A stretch of DNA of 64,000 nt from Lepidurus packardi. Taxonomy: Eukaryota; Arthropoda; Branchiopoda; Notostraca; Triopsidae. A program made the position numbers and the translations under genes. The stretch covers positions 16,911 to 80,910 of the forward strand of contig JAKZAN010000174.1 of the NCBI GenBank assembly GCA_023053545.1, read 5' to 3'. The notes beneath the pieces are model-generated. The model saw only the letters and a list, made by a program, of their open reading frames with translations, made no database searches and was not told where the DNA came from. Below, one piece after another: positions 51,588 to 63,537 of the stretch. Within the stretch, counting starts at the first letter, position 1, and every line of letters begins with the position of its first letter.

Positions 51588-52709
51588 ATGGCCAAAACCA
51601 TATTGCCTCTCCACAAAGGCTATTCGCTTACCCATACTCTCCACGAAAAGGTCCTGGCAGGAGTGCCCCTCAGCTCCAATGTCTACGCTGTTCTCTTTTA
51701 GAACCATCTGGCCCTCGTTGATAATACCAAGAACTCTATGGCCATCGACAAACTTCTCCCACTTCCAGAAACCATGTCCGGCATCATGCTTTTAACCTCA
51801 CACATCCTTCTCTGGGCTAAGCACACTCTCTACTTGTACAGCTCTGATGGACTTAATTTACTTCATAGCTTGGCTCTCGACTTTAATGAAGGAGTGAGCC
51901 CTCTTCAACTAAAACCTTTGTATTTCTCGGAGTCTAACAAACTCTGGGTACTTTATTGGACAGTCAGTGGATTATTTTCAGTGCAAGTGTCGATAAACGA
52001 AGGTCAGCTAACTGAAGCTTCGAATCGATCGAAGAAAAGTCAAATTAGTGAATAGAAGGTCCCACCCCGTACACTCTTCAAGCTAGATAACTATTCTCTT
52101 ATTGGCAGTCTGGAAAGCAATCTGGCTTACGATTTGGAGGCATGTTCCGATGCCACAGAACAGATTGACATTAGCTATTTGTAGAAACAAGAGGTTTATA
52201 AAACTATTCCTGTCGTAATTCGGCAATTCCAGAAATCCCACATACTCTTCTGCTCCAACCACGCCACAGAAGATGTAGTCGGAATCAATTCTAAAGTAAT
52301 TGTGCTCGACAACTCCACTCGAACCCTCCTTTTTAAGAAGGAGTTCCCTTACCTAATCAGAGGACTCGTGGCAGTCCAAAGGGATAGCGTGGCAGTACTC
52401 AGCTTTGTGTTCGGGAAAGAGGTGCGAGGCAAAAGTTTCGATTCGCTAATCGTGGTGATTAGTTTGCTGGACGGAAGCATCCTGCAGCAGTTTCCAATGA
52501 ACGTTACGCGGCTGGTACCAACAATAGATAATAGCTATCTCCTGGACGTCAAGACAACGAACTCCAGAGAATGTAAGTAGCTTCGGTTGGAGGTTGCAAA
52601 TGTGTGGCACAAACCATCCATATACCTGCATTTGCTGAAGAAATCCATGAAGTTGGTCTCATCGGAGTCAATGAATGCGCAAGTGCTGGAGCTCCTCGAA
52701 GCTGCATGA
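51588..52709 (+). CDS. Beta-propeller-like protein of unknown function (373 aa)
   Basis: One frame, ATG 51588 (MAKTILPLHKG) to TGA 52707-52709. The product has repeated short hydrophobic strands with turns, such as NVYAVLFENHLALVD, ILLWAKHTLYLYSSDG, KLWVLYWTVSGLFSVQV, SKVIVLDNSTRTLLF and SLIVVISLLDGSIL, typical of degenerate WD/propeller proteins. No clear WD dipeptides, so no family name. A ribosome-biogenesis or trafficking propeller is possible. Start is uncertain because the frame is open further upstream with hydrophobic content. Confidence 0.6.
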
Positions 52710-53569
52710 GGCTGAAGGAGCATAATGAAGTTTAAAGTCCAGTAAACATTAGAACGCCTAGGCATCATTTGGCTTGATTTCGTCCGAATAGATTAAAAAG
52801 CCCATAGATTTGTGCTCTAACTCCAGGCTCTTTACTACTTTATGAACTACAACTTATTCATGCGGCCTTGATAATCGGGAATGATGTGGTTAGGGAGTCT
52901 TTTGAATTTTAAATTAGAGTCTTTGTTCTTTTACCGAAGACACACTCATGAAGGGGAGGGTCTGAAGGCTCTGAAAAAGCATAAGAATATCATCTTAAGA
53001 AAAAGAGTCCAGCTTCATAATTCGGTATTGTCGTAGTAATTAGCGTCATCATTCCAAAGTGTAACGTTATCGAATAAACACCCCAATAAAGCTACACTTT
53101 ACGACATACTCCACCCCAAACTGATTTGGACCTGAAACTATACCTTCATCACTTCCTTCGGCCCATGTATGCATGCTTCATCGATGTCCTCCCCTCGAAG
53201 CATGTTATTCGAGGCTTAAAGGTTGTGTAACCCAACCCAAATATGGGTCATGGCCTGGCACCGATTGAGTTTTCAACAAGCAGCCGTTTATAATATTTAC
53301 TATTTTTTCGCTATCAGGAGAGTAATACGAAGACATAGGTAAATTAATAAGGCCATGGATTGTTGAAATAGCCTATTCAGAACAATTTTAGAGTGGGTGA
53401 GGGGGCGTGGGAAGAGGAATACCGATAAATGAAATAGTAGATGCGATAGCCAAGTATAAATTAGATAAAGAAATCAGGCCGTCCGAAGCCCCAACCCTCA
53501 CTTGCCGCTCATTCGTTTCTGTTTCTTCCGAAGCCTATACAATTAATAACCACACCGTTGAATTCCTTT
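52710..53569. other. Intergenic, 860 bp
   Basis: Between convergent genes. AT-rich with short open frames only. Nothing recognised. Confidence 0.4.
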
Positions 53570-54040
53570 TCAATTAAGGGCTTACGTTATCTCTCGCTCC
53601 AAAAAACTCAGAATCAGAGTCGGATATGCTTCTGTGTGTCGTCGTTGCCGGGTTTTTACAGAGCTCTCACCCTCCTATGTTGTCTATCGGCTCCACTCCT
53701 CATATTTCGCACCCAGAGGAGCAGGTCTTTTCGGAGTCTGCACCGTGTCACCACATGAAGATTCTTCGTCCTCAATGTCGCTTTCGGGTAGTTGATGGGT
53801 CTTGTAGTTGCTGTCCTGGCCAGGAAAGACGGCATTAGGGGCTGCCTCGGGCTCGAGTTAGAAGAAAGGGGGATCCTCGGGGCTTTTCTCAGGTCTGGAA
53901 GAGTGGCAAGATAATGGATATGATGATGGAAGTATTTACTTGAGGAGCAAGGACATGGGTTCAGTTTCGAAGAGAGATTTGTAGGCGTCATAGGAGAGTT
54001 CGGAGTAGAATCTGGCTCTGAGCCTGAGAGGTTGGTCCAT
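53570..54040 (-). CDS. Small unknown acidic protein (141 aa)
   Basis: Minus strand; ATG 54038-54040 (MDQPLRLRARFYSEL), TGA 53570-53572; a probable frame-neutral 45-nt intron (GTAAAT...TCCAG, plus coordinates about 53896-53940). The product is acidic in the middle (FELEPEAAP, SDIEDEE) and basic before the end. No family recognised. Support comes from coherent codon use and the clean GTA...CAG intron only. Confidence 0.45.
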
Positions 54041-54938
54041 GATGATGAGGGTACTTCAAGAAAAGAAGGGAATGTTTGTAAGTGTGGTTAAAAATTATAA
54101 AGTGTGGTGGGACGAGTAGAGTGAAATACGATGTTTTGGCATAAAATTTAGCGAAAATCTGTTGGGTCGCAGCGTCGAGAGCTTGTACAACTAATAGTTA
54201 TATTTAGTCCATCTTTTCTAGAAAAATACTAGAAACTCTATTAGCCTTAATTATCTTCATCATCCTACAATTTTAAAGCACTCCTTTACATTATACCAGC
54301 ACATCATATCACCAAATTCACTTCACATAACCTTTCCACTCCCCTCACAACCTATACCCTCCTCTCTCTTATATTCCTCCCAGTCCAATGTTGTCTTCAT
54401 CCTCTCATCCCCACCAATCAAAAACGCCAGTTTCCTCCCATGCGAAGTTCTGTTTGAAGCTATTAGGTCTGGTGAGTAAGTCTGTCGTAGGTCGGTAAAG
54501 ATATTGAATTAGGATAGTATCGGAGGGTGAAGGTAGAGTGATAGAAAACGAGCAAGTTTGAAAGATACTAAGAGGACTCAGATAATGAGAATAGGATGGC
54601 TAATTTTAGGAGGCCAGTAGAGGACTCGAGATGTGAATTATAAATTTCTAAGGTGGGGACCAGGCCATATTCATAGATCTAGGCACATAAATTGGGTGGG
54701 TAGGAATGGATATCGGGTGCCTGCCAGACTAAGAAGAATATATGGGTTTGAATGAGACTTTCTACTGCGAATATAGAATTGGAAAACAATCGATACTTCT
54801 TCATAGACCATCGCTAGTTATCCAGCAATCGAATGCCACTTTTTGTTGTTACTTCTAATCGCTACACACTCATTATTCTCACTCTTCTCAATTATATCCC
54901 TAACACTCCAAAATCCCCTCTCTTCTTCTCCCATCCCC
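54041..54938. other. Divergent intergenic region, about 900 bp
   Basis: AT-rich with purine/pyrimidine-rich patches near 54350-54420. No gene or repeat supported. Confidence 0.4.
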
Positions 54939-55901
54939 ATGCGTACTAGCTCCTCCGTTAGTGAGTTCTCCCAGCTCAACCGCTCTCCATCCAAAATGAG
55001 ATACACCTTCTCCAAAGAAAAACGATTCAAATAATTTACTTCGCCCACACAGTAATCCCCCCACATCATCCCTCCGGCTCAGCATCGACAAAATTTACGA
55101 ACTCCCGAGCGTCGCCGACAACAGAGCCACGAGCCTTGGCTACGGCAAAAAAATGGACATCATCGAAAAGTAATAAGTATCCTTCTGCTTCTTCGCCCTG
55201 ATCTTCTTTTCTTCTCTAAAAATATTAACTCCTCTGCTTCTCACTCACAGCTGTCCCAAGACACCTTCACCTACCCAATACAACCTAGCCTCATCCTTCG
55301 ACCATGCTGGCGCTGGCAAGTCCAAGAAGGGCTTTATTTTTGGCTAGTCAAGATAAGTAACAACCTTCCCTCATTTGTCCTCTCCCTCCCCTCGACGTCT
55401 AGAATATGAAACAAAATGGTATCTTCCAGGCTTCCATAACCCCCGGACCAGGCAATTACGCGAACAACAAAGAGAACTTCCTTCCTAAAATCAAATATAG
55501 TATGGGTGTTCGCATTCCTCTTCCTACAGCGCCTTCAGTGGCAGTGCCTGGCCCGGGTACCTACTAAATGCCTCACTTTGACGCCAACGGGGTTTACCAC
55601 GACTCGCGTATAAAAAACTCAATACAGAGCACCATCAGTCCTGAGCCTACGACGATGAAAAGGCATATCACGAGTCCAGGGCCTGGAGATTACAACTTGG
55701 ACGTGGCTGGAGGCAGAAGAATATTTGTATCGCAATATCAGAATTCGAAGATAGCAGCCTTCCCGAAGTAGGTGAGGAAGACATTCGTCGAGGAAAAACT
55801 AAGTAAGAATATATCTAAAAGCTCAAATGGTTATAGTTCCGGGACCTGGCAATTATGAGAAGTATTCAGAATTCAGCGGGCCAAGCTCACCGAAAAACTG
55901 A
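54939..55901 (+). CDS. STPG (SHIPPO) repeat protein (256 aa)
   Basis: Five exons; introns 55052-55082 (31 nt), 55170-55250 (81), 55357-55402 (46) and 55803-55836 (34), each changing frame as needed. The product shows the sperm-tail PG-rich repeat: PGPGNY, PGPGTY, PGPGDY and PGPGNY, preceded by YELPSVADNRATSLGYG, which is typical of this family's first unit. STPG/CFAP proteins are axonemal or microtubule inner proteins. A TAA directly follows PGPGTY, where Glu is usual. TGA 55899-55901. The minus-strand open frame over exon 1 is a shadow. Confidence 0.85.
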
Positions 55902-56277
55902 AGCACATGCTCACGGCTAGCACAGAGGCGGCTCCAAATAAATGCAAGAGTTGAGGACCACTCTGCTGTCTGATTGAACAAGCTAATATACTTATATTCT
56001 GAACTTCAAGATGCTAACCCACAGAGTATATTATTTATACCTGCTGCCTCTCTTTTAAGCCTACCCTCATCCAATGCCCTAATCTTCCACCGATTTTTTA
56101 AAGCAAAGGCCAAGTAGAAAGTAGTAAAGCCATAAAACTCAAATATCAGGCTGATCGGGCAAATTCGTCAACTGACTCCGATTATTTGCAATCCCTCCAC
56201 AGCAAGTTTCAGCAGAGGGGAATTCCCAGAAGTTAGCAATATAGTGCTGATACTCTGACCTTCAACCAAGTTTCTAA
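55902..56277. other. Intergenic, 376 bp, between convergent genes
   Basis: AT-rich; nothing recognised. Confidence 0.4.
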
Positions 56278-58101
56278 TCACGTCCACCTGAACTCCAAAA
56301 TACAAGAATTAGCAATATAGGATAAGGCTTGTACCTCTTAGAACTCAGAAACCACTAGACGTGATTAGTCTGGGCAGTCCACCACCACATTCCTACAGCT
56401 TTGGAGTCTGCGCAGAATTTGGCTGTGCTTAGCCTTAGATAGTCGCGCAATGTTCGGGAAGAGTTCGAAGCTATTCTTACCGAGTTGCTTTACGTTGTAG
56501 ATGGGTTCCACGTCAATTCCTTTCAGAACATTCAAAAGATTTCCTTGATTTTCCGAATTCCCAGGCAGTACATAATCGATGCCCCTGGAAGTCTTGGCTG
56601 TGCGAGTGATTGGATCAATAACCACAACTTGAGACAGACACTAGTCACCAAGCATGTCGTTAAGCTCACCCATCGTTTTCGACGTCAACACATTCAACTA
56701 TCCATTTTCCTTCACCAGGTTCTTGATTGTTTACGGCTTCGTCCCGTTCTTAATTAAATCATCTAATGCTAGTATACAGTATACTGGAGCTTCTACAGTA
56801 AGATTCATTCGACGATCTTTGGGTTAGTTGTCTTCACTGTTTACCTACCTTACACCTGTCTTCGACCGACCCTTGTCTCCACTGGCTTCGTTGAACCCTT
56901 TCGCGGTCTTACTCAAAACACCCGTATTACTGCTGGATTCTTTCAAACCAATCTTTGACGCACAAGATTTAACTAAACGAGAGAACATTGACTTAGCCTC
57001 TTTACTGATGCGGATTGTGCACGTGAGCAGACTCTGGTCGAATTTCGTAATAAGTAGGTGTTGAACTTTGTTGGGGAGTCCCACAGACCACCCTTCGACA
57101 TCAACCACGATCGGATACTTTCTGTGACGCAATAACGTCATGTAGGCGTCGAGGTTACTGTAGTTTCCGAACACCAATACATCACACAGAAGCAGAAGAC
57201 GGACCTAGTCACAGTTAGGCGCCTCAGTCGTAATAAGAGCGTGTTTGGCACTAGGGGATGTTTTGGTGTTGAATATTAGATGATTTTTAGAAATCGAAAA
57301 GACCATTGTATCGTCACCGAACTCAAGTCTCTTGAAAAGATCTGGGGTGAAGCTCTTACATTCCATAGATCTCGTGGGAACTGGGCTTTCCAGTCTGTGG
57401 TATCTGCGGTGAGCATTCAGCCTTTTCAGGAGCGTCATGACTTCGCTAAAGGTATCCTCGTTTTGATTATTGTCCACAATTTTGGAGCATTTAGGCATCA
57501 CAAGCACACCTTGACTGATGGACTTAGCTGGGCTCAGTGTACTCGCGACGGTTAGCCCAGAAGGCGCCAGGTTGGCCAGCAACTCATCGTATATGCAGTT
57601 AAGGGTTTAGGCCTCTATCTTCCGCAGAAGAATAGCCATAAGATGTTCTTATTTTAACGCTTTGGTAGCTTATTATGGCGGGCTCAAGGCGCAGAAATTG
57701 GGCATATTGCTGAGGGATTGGACTCGCCACGAAGTCTAGACAGTAAGGCGGGGATTGCCCCACTCGAGGTGGATCTTGTGAACTCCTGGCCTCACTACTA
57801 TTGTTCGGTTTGGACCTTCTTACCAATAAGTGCGGGAGGAACTTTGATCGATGATAACGAGCTTAAATTCAAGTACAACAGTCTGCATTTTTGTAGAATC
57901 TGGGGGCAAAAGGAGGTAAAGAGGATCTGTAGTCCAGAGAGGGTAGGATGCTGGGTTGGTAGTAAGAGGTAGAGCATGATGAGGATTCCAGCTGCCGAGG
58001 AGAGGAGTGGAGCCGACGATGCGAATAGCTTCGTTGTATTGGGTATGAGAGTAGACTGAGAAGAGGAGCTAGATTGGGGGAGGAGCGAAAGTGCTGTTCA
58101 T
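56278..58101 (-). CDS. CBM20 starch/glycogen-binding protein with unknown C-terminal region (607 aa)
   Basis: Minus strand; ATG 58099-58101, TGA 56278-56280, no intron needed. Residues 10-115 form a CBM20 domain: FSVYSHTQYNEAIRIVGS, PLLGSWNP, YPLWTTD, EFKLVI and YWEEGPNRTI, with the ligand-site Trp residues of SWNP and of W-E-x-G-x-NR. The Glu after Trp is encoded by TAA, matching the invariant Glu of the family. The remaining 490 residues are not recognised; a segment with VFGNYSNLDAYMTLLRHRKYP and VVDVEGWSVGLP looks globular. No laforin phosphatase loop (HCx5R) is visible and the GDPD motif is not evident. A role at glycogen/amylopectin granules is inferred from CBM20. Confidence 0.75.
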
Positions 58102-58930
58102 GTAGATTAGTGGAGCGTTGAGGAGAATTTGACAGTTGTTTTTATGATAATTTGGATTAATCGTGGACCAAAGTTTTGAACCTGTCTATATTGATGAAAA
58201 AAACAGACGATGTTTGATTATTTGTTGGTTTATCTTTTCAAAATGCACATGTTGTATTTTCTGTAAAACTACGTCCCTCCATGTACCTCCGCCCACCTTT
58301 CATCCCAATGGTTCGCATTTTCATATTCACTGCCGACAACTTCAATCACCCACTCGGCCTGTCCCAGTCTCACAGTCCCAATCAGGGGCAGCCTGATCTG
58401 CGACTGTAGCCCTCCTGCGAACAGCCGGCCGTGTTAAGCCTGCAGGCCTCTGCAGTCCAATCGGCTGCTGGAGATATTGATGTGCGGGAATGACGTCATT
58501 CTAGTTAGTAGAAGAATGACAGTTAGCGTGGGAACATTTAATTTATGGGTTTGGACATTACTGGTTTTAACATCCAATTTAAATTTAGTCCAATTTGGGC
58601 TAGTTGGCCATCTGGCACATCTCAAGATTGGTGTTGTCAGTGTTTCTAATCAGGACTCGCCGACTCCAATGGAGGTGCGAAGGGTTGATTCCTGGCGAGA
58701 GACAGCAACGACTAGAATAGCCAGGTTCCTGTACTTGATCTGTCTGTTCGGGACTCCCTGCAGCCTAGTTCTGTAAATTAATTTTAGTCTCAATCGAGTA
58801 GCTTTTGCCATTAGGGTACTCAGTATTTGTTGCATCAAATCAAAATTATGGATCTTCAAAACCCTTATTACCTTCATTAATCGTCCCTAGCCACTATACT
58901 TAATCTATTGTCCCCAATCATCCACTACCA
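58102..58930. other. About 830 bp without a confident gene
   Basis: A GC-richer block at 58280-58500 is open on both strands: plus 58280-58494 (about 70 aa) and minus 58625-58098, which would overlap the CBM20 start. Neither has a recognisable domain. A small gene or a 5' exon is possible. Confidence 0.35.
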
Positions 58931-60103
58931 ATGCAGAGCTCACTAATGTATAAACTTTTCATCCAACACAACTTGGCCTTCGTGGATCTGCCACTCCCTT
59001 CGACAACATTGTCTTCTCATGGACTTCACCTGTCCGCATGCTCCTCAGGCCATTTATTTATAAGCTTGCTACCCAAATCCTCAAAAAGTGTTAAGACCAA
59101 ATGCAACTAGGAAGGTTGTCATGATCAACTCTCTGTGCTGGAGGAAGAATAGTGGTTCGATCCTTGTCTGACTAAGATCTTGAAGGAGATCTAGAAGTTT
59201 TAACCAATTTAGAGCTAAAAGATGACTCTTCGACTGTTTCAGAATTGCTGGACGGTTCTTGAGGTGAGGCCACGACTCTATCACCCCCAATTATGGTGTT
59301 TCGTTCTCCCTGAGACATCATTGCCTCTAGGAAAGATTTCGGGCAACGAGAAATAACGATCGTGTATCAGAGAAGCTCGAAATCGTGAGGATCTGGGTTT
59401 ATTTGGTGTGGTAGGGAGTAGTGTCTATGAATACGACGAACTGGAGATAGTGTGTTTGGAGACATAATTCCTGGACCTGGCATGTCGAAGGATTGAATGG
59501 GAGTCGATCTGCGTGCACAGGAACATACTTATTGGATTCGAGCGAACTGGGAACATTTACTACAGCGAACTGCTGCACGACTTTGTAGCTTCATCCAAGT
59601 ATCTCGCACATTTCCATTCGACTGTGGAAGACATAAAGAGGGTGACACTCCGCGAAAATGACCTATACATCCAGACTAGCTCTTAACTCATTCTGATTCC
59701 GATGTGGCTCTCTCCCAAATCAACTAAAGTCTCTCTTAAAAACATCAATCAAGACAGTAGCACCACTGTTTGCTTAATCGACTATGATCGAAGCATAATA
59801 GACGTGGTGCTGAAACCCCGTCACCATATTCTCATCACCACTGGAGAAGAAGAGTACGAAATCCCCACAGAAATTGACTCCGTGGAGGAATTCCTTTGTG
59901 AAGTAGTGGAGGGGAGGATAATAGTGATAACAAAAAATGTGAAAAAAATGCCAAGTTTTATGGTAGATACATCGTCCCAGAAGACTAGAAAACTGTAGAC
60001 TCAAGCACCTGGGTCGTCCAAGGGTCCTCTGTACTGCGATGAAGTATTTTTAAGATTCATCGATTCTCCTGCTGCTATAACTACTGTGCTAAATGCTTAC
60101 TGA
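58931..60103 (+). CDS. Unknown propeller-like protein (390 aa)
   Basis: One frame from ATG 58931 to TGA 60101-60103. Short alternating strands such as LFIQHNLAFVDLP, FGVVGSSVYEYDELEIV, ICVHRNILIGFERTGNIYYSEL, LYIQTSSELILIPM and GRIIVITK suggest a beta-rich fold, perhaps a divergent propeller. An acidic insertion lies near residue 75. Many TAA/TAG codons in the first half. No family could be named. Confidence 0.6.
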
Positions 60104-60186
60104 CTGCCGAGCGATACGTCAGACGATATTCAACTAAATATGCACATTCATCACTCTTCTTATTTCTATGAGCTTTTGTCTTCTTC

Positions 60187-60798
60187 TCATTTGTTGCTAG
60201 ATTCTGATTTATTCTTCTCGAAGACACTTACGTGCTTATACGTACCATATCTCTTATACTACGTCACGATGAGGTCCTCCAGTAGCTGGACACTGTTGAA
60301 CACAATCAAAAATTTCAGGAACCCAATCAGCCAGTCTGTTCGCGTGGACTGCAAGTATAATACTTGGAAGTTTTTTGTTGTGGTCTTGATTACAGCTAGT
60401 GCTTCATTATGGCTCACCTCTTCCTTACGACTATTTTTGAATTAGTTGGCAGTTTGCAGGTACAGTTTTTTTGTCTGCGAGTCAAAAACGATATATAGGT
60501 GTTGAGGATCGCACTCTAGCAATTAGTCTTGATTGAATTGGCTCTGTTTCAGAGCAGAGTCTCCGGTGATCAACTCAGTAGGTGTTGTTATTTGCTGCTG
60601 GTTAGAAGAAAGGTGAAGTTGAGGATCCTTCATGTCTTTAAGGTATTGGACGAGTCTGGCGCTGTTTTCACTGAGGGGTATAGGTTGATATCTGATAGTC
60701 CTGACGAAGAGCCCTTGTCTGACGTGAAGATTGAAGATTTCTCCAGCGAGTACCTTTTTGATATTGGGAAAGTTGAACAAGCTTAAGGAACGACTCAT
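60187..60798 (-). CDS. Unknown small alpha/beta protein (203 aa)
   Basis: Minus strand; ATG 60796-60798, TGA 60187-60189. N-terminal basic segment, a polar Gln-rich linker around residue 70-90, then a structured C-terminal half (LYIVFDSQTKKLYLQ, LAVIKTTTKNFQVLYLQ, WLIGFLKFLIVFN). The last part might be a small PH-like or roadblock-like fold, but no family was recognised. Convergent with the preceding plus-strand gene, stops 83 bp apart. Confidence 0.55.
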
Positions 60799-61060
60799 AT
60801 AGGTTTTGTGTAATTTGTTTAAGCCCTGGCTGATTACAGACGGTGGTAAAGCTGTGTGCCAATCACCGCCTCTTTTAAAATAACCTGAAAGTGCTCATTA
60901 TTGTAAGAAAAGGCCCAAGGGCACCCTACCTACCGACCTCGAAAGTAGTTAAAGCTGGGCCCACTGATTTAGACATCTGCGCTGATCATTCAAAAGTGTT
61001 GTAATAATTAAAATTGCAGCAAAAAGAGCGCCGGATTTAACCTTTAAACATCCAAAACCC

Positions 61061-61645
61061 ATGTCCAAAAAGATCGAACACAATCAGTCCAAGAGTCTCT
61101 GGAACTACACTCTGTCTCCTGGCTGGAAGCCGGAAGAGGTCAACGTCCTCAGACTCGTGCTGATGAAGTTTGGCATCGGAAAGTGGAAGAAGATCCTCGC
61201 TTCCAAATGTCTACCTGGGAAGTCGATCGGTCAGGTGTACATGCAGACCCAGCGACTGATTGGCCAGCAATCCCTGGGTGAATTCATGGGACTGCACATC
61301 AACCTGCAGAAAGTGTTCGAGGATAACATGAAAAAGACAAACGTGACTCGCAAGAATAACTTCATCGTGAACACCAATGATAACCCTACAAAATAAGAAC
61401 GCAAGCGCAGGATAGAGGAAAACAGAATTAAGTACGGACTGACTGTAGAGTAAATCAAGGTGATCAAATTGCCCCGATGGAGGACTGAGGGTTTCCTGAC
61501 CCTCGAATAGATCGAGACCGACAAACTGTCAACATTGGAGAAACTGAAATACTTGGAAATCCTGAAGAAGGAGATCGAGATGAGGCTCAAGGAGAAATAG
61601 CAGGAAGCAGCCGAAGCATCGAAGAACCTAAAGAATACAGTTTGA
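61061..61645 (+). CDS. Myb/SANT-like domain protein (194 aa)
   Basis: Intronless; ATG 61061, TGA 61643-61645. Residues 12-75 resemble the SANT/Myb-like domain widespread in protists: SLWNYTLSPGWKPEEV, LRLVLMKFGIGKWKKI, LPGKSIGQVYMQTQRL and GQQSLGEFMGLH. The Trp spacing (W...W...) fits a Myb helix-turn-helix, so DNA or chromatin binding is inferred. The C-terminal 90 residues are a Lys/Glu-rich helix. In-frame TAA/TAG codons lie in the charged C-terminal helix. Confidence 0.75.
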
Positions 61646-61907
61646 TGAAAAAATAAATATGTTTGCCGCTATTTATTTTTTAGAAGATATCCTCCCGATG
61701 GGTCTACTTTTGAGTTTGGTTATGCATCTTAGAGATAATGGTGCAGTAAAACCCTCTTAAAACAATCGAACACAATCTTCTCAAAACCGTAACACATCTG
61801 GACACATGCAAGTAGAAGCAAGAAAGAAAGGATTTCCTTGAATGCTGGGAAAAAGGATTAAGGAAATATTAAAGAATAGCAATCAATACCAGACTCACGT
61901 GCTGCGG

Positions 61908-63128
61908 TCACCCCTAAATACGCTTAAACTATTGGATGCGATGAGTGTAGTATCGCTCACCCTATATTTCAGCGAGGTTCGTGATCAGCCTCAGTCTCAA
62001 CTCTTGTTGTGACATCGCCAATCCCTCGAACACTTCTTTTACTTCGGCCTGGGATTTCCCCTTCAGGCTCCTTGGGTCGATTTGGTTCTTTTATAGAAAC
62101 TGTACAGCAACGCTATGGAACATCTTCACGCTCCCGAGGGTTACTCCAGGGTCACTGGCATCACACAACCTCACCGTGATGAAGAGTCTATGGGTCCCAG
62201 TTACCACAGTCTATTCGCATTTATAGCAAAACTTCTGGGGTTAGCCTTATTCCTGTATCTATTCACGTAGCTTGATGAGGCATCGAGGGCACGCTTCATA
62301 CCAACTATGCTCACCAACATACTACAGGATTTTGGCTTCACAGCTACTGTAGTACACATCAGTTGGACTCATCTGGGAACTTAGGCTCTCTATTTCTTTA
62401 AGTGTTCGATATTGGTAGAAGTCGGAGATATTTGTCCAGGGCGTCTTTATAATCAGTTCTGGAGAAATCTTAGGGGTCTATGTGACACGCACTTCTGAAA
62501 AAATGGTGCTGTTGAGTTGTCGAGTGCCCTCGAAGGTTTTGAGTTTGAATCCGATGAATAAGCAACGGCTCCCCACAAGTGTCGGCGCAAGGAAATTATC
62601 CCACATCGTAACATTAATAGCCTTGTTGGATTCAAGACTGCCCACTGTGACAAGCTGCTTGGTGTACGATCCTTTGGAAGTGGTGATCGGACATGTTTGC
62701 GAGATACTGATAATATCTCCCTCGACATCTAGCACCTTCTCGGTATCTACCTTGAGAGTTCCTAGTCTTTCAATCTGGTAGACTGTGTCTTCCAGAGGTA
62801 CCTCTTATTTTTCTTCAGATTAGGCGAGGACTTCTATTTTAGAGGAATCACCGAAGTTGAGAGAACCAGACTCATCCAGGTTGCCTCTTGAGAAGGCGTA
62901 TAGAGTTTTTTCTTGGAGGGGAGTACTTTCTTGGTAGTCGCCCCAGATGTTGATTTTCATTTGACCGTGGGCGTCTTCGATGAGGCCTGCCTTATACTTT
63001 TTGAGGACTCCGTTGGAATAGTATTTCTTTTATTTGAGGTACTTGAGTTTGGCGACAACTTTCCAGTTTCTGGCCTTGGGTCTGAGAGCCGCGAGGGTGA
63101 GGGTTTGTAGTTTTTCCTGTTTGACCAT
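61908..63128 (-). CDS. RPA1-like single-stranded DNA-binding protein (406 aa)
   Basis: Minus strand; ATG 63126-63128, TGA 61908-61910, no intron needed. Three OB folds can be seen. DBD-A-like: NWKVVAKLKYL and LIEDAHGQMKINIWGDY, ending with LYAFSRGNL. DBD-B-like: GDIISISQTCPITTSKG, LVTVGSLESNKAINVTMWDNFL. DBD-C-like with zinc ribbon: SWYEACPRCLIKL and KFCYKCEETVV, then FITVRLCDASD. RPA1 binds ssDNA in replication and repair. It is shorter than usual RPA1 (about 600 aa) because the N-terminal 70N domain is missing, so it could be a paralogue such as the ciliate telomerase factor Teb1 (RPA70-related), or simply a short RPA1. Confidence 0.82.
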
Positions 63129-63537
63129 GGTTGACACACTTTAGAGAGACGGGAGACCTGTGTAGGGGGTGGAGGGGGGAAGAGAGAGACTTCTGTTTTT
63201 GTGATTGTGATTGTGATTGTAATTGAATGATTATGATGGGAGTCTGGGAAAGGAAAGGAAGAGTATACTATGTATGAAGGCAATATTTAAAATAGATGGA
63301 AAGAGAGAATACCATTGGCTAGTTTAAAGTAGAATAATTCTGACGGAATGCCTCCCAAAATACAACTAATTCTGTCCCGGCCTTCCAACTCAGTTTTACT
63401 CATATCGAGCCATAGGTCTCCCTTTTCCTGTGAGTTCCATCACCACAACTATTCACCCCTTAAATTCCCGGCTTTACATATGCATCATTGGAACTCCCAA
63501 TAAATCCGAACTTACGAATAGCTATCGAATACACCTC
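63129..63537. other. Intergenic, 409 bp, with a small GTGATT repeat
   Basis: 5' flank of the RPA1-like gene. About four copies of GTGATT lie at 63200-63224; purine-rich on the left. Otherwise nothing recognised. Confidence 0.5.
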
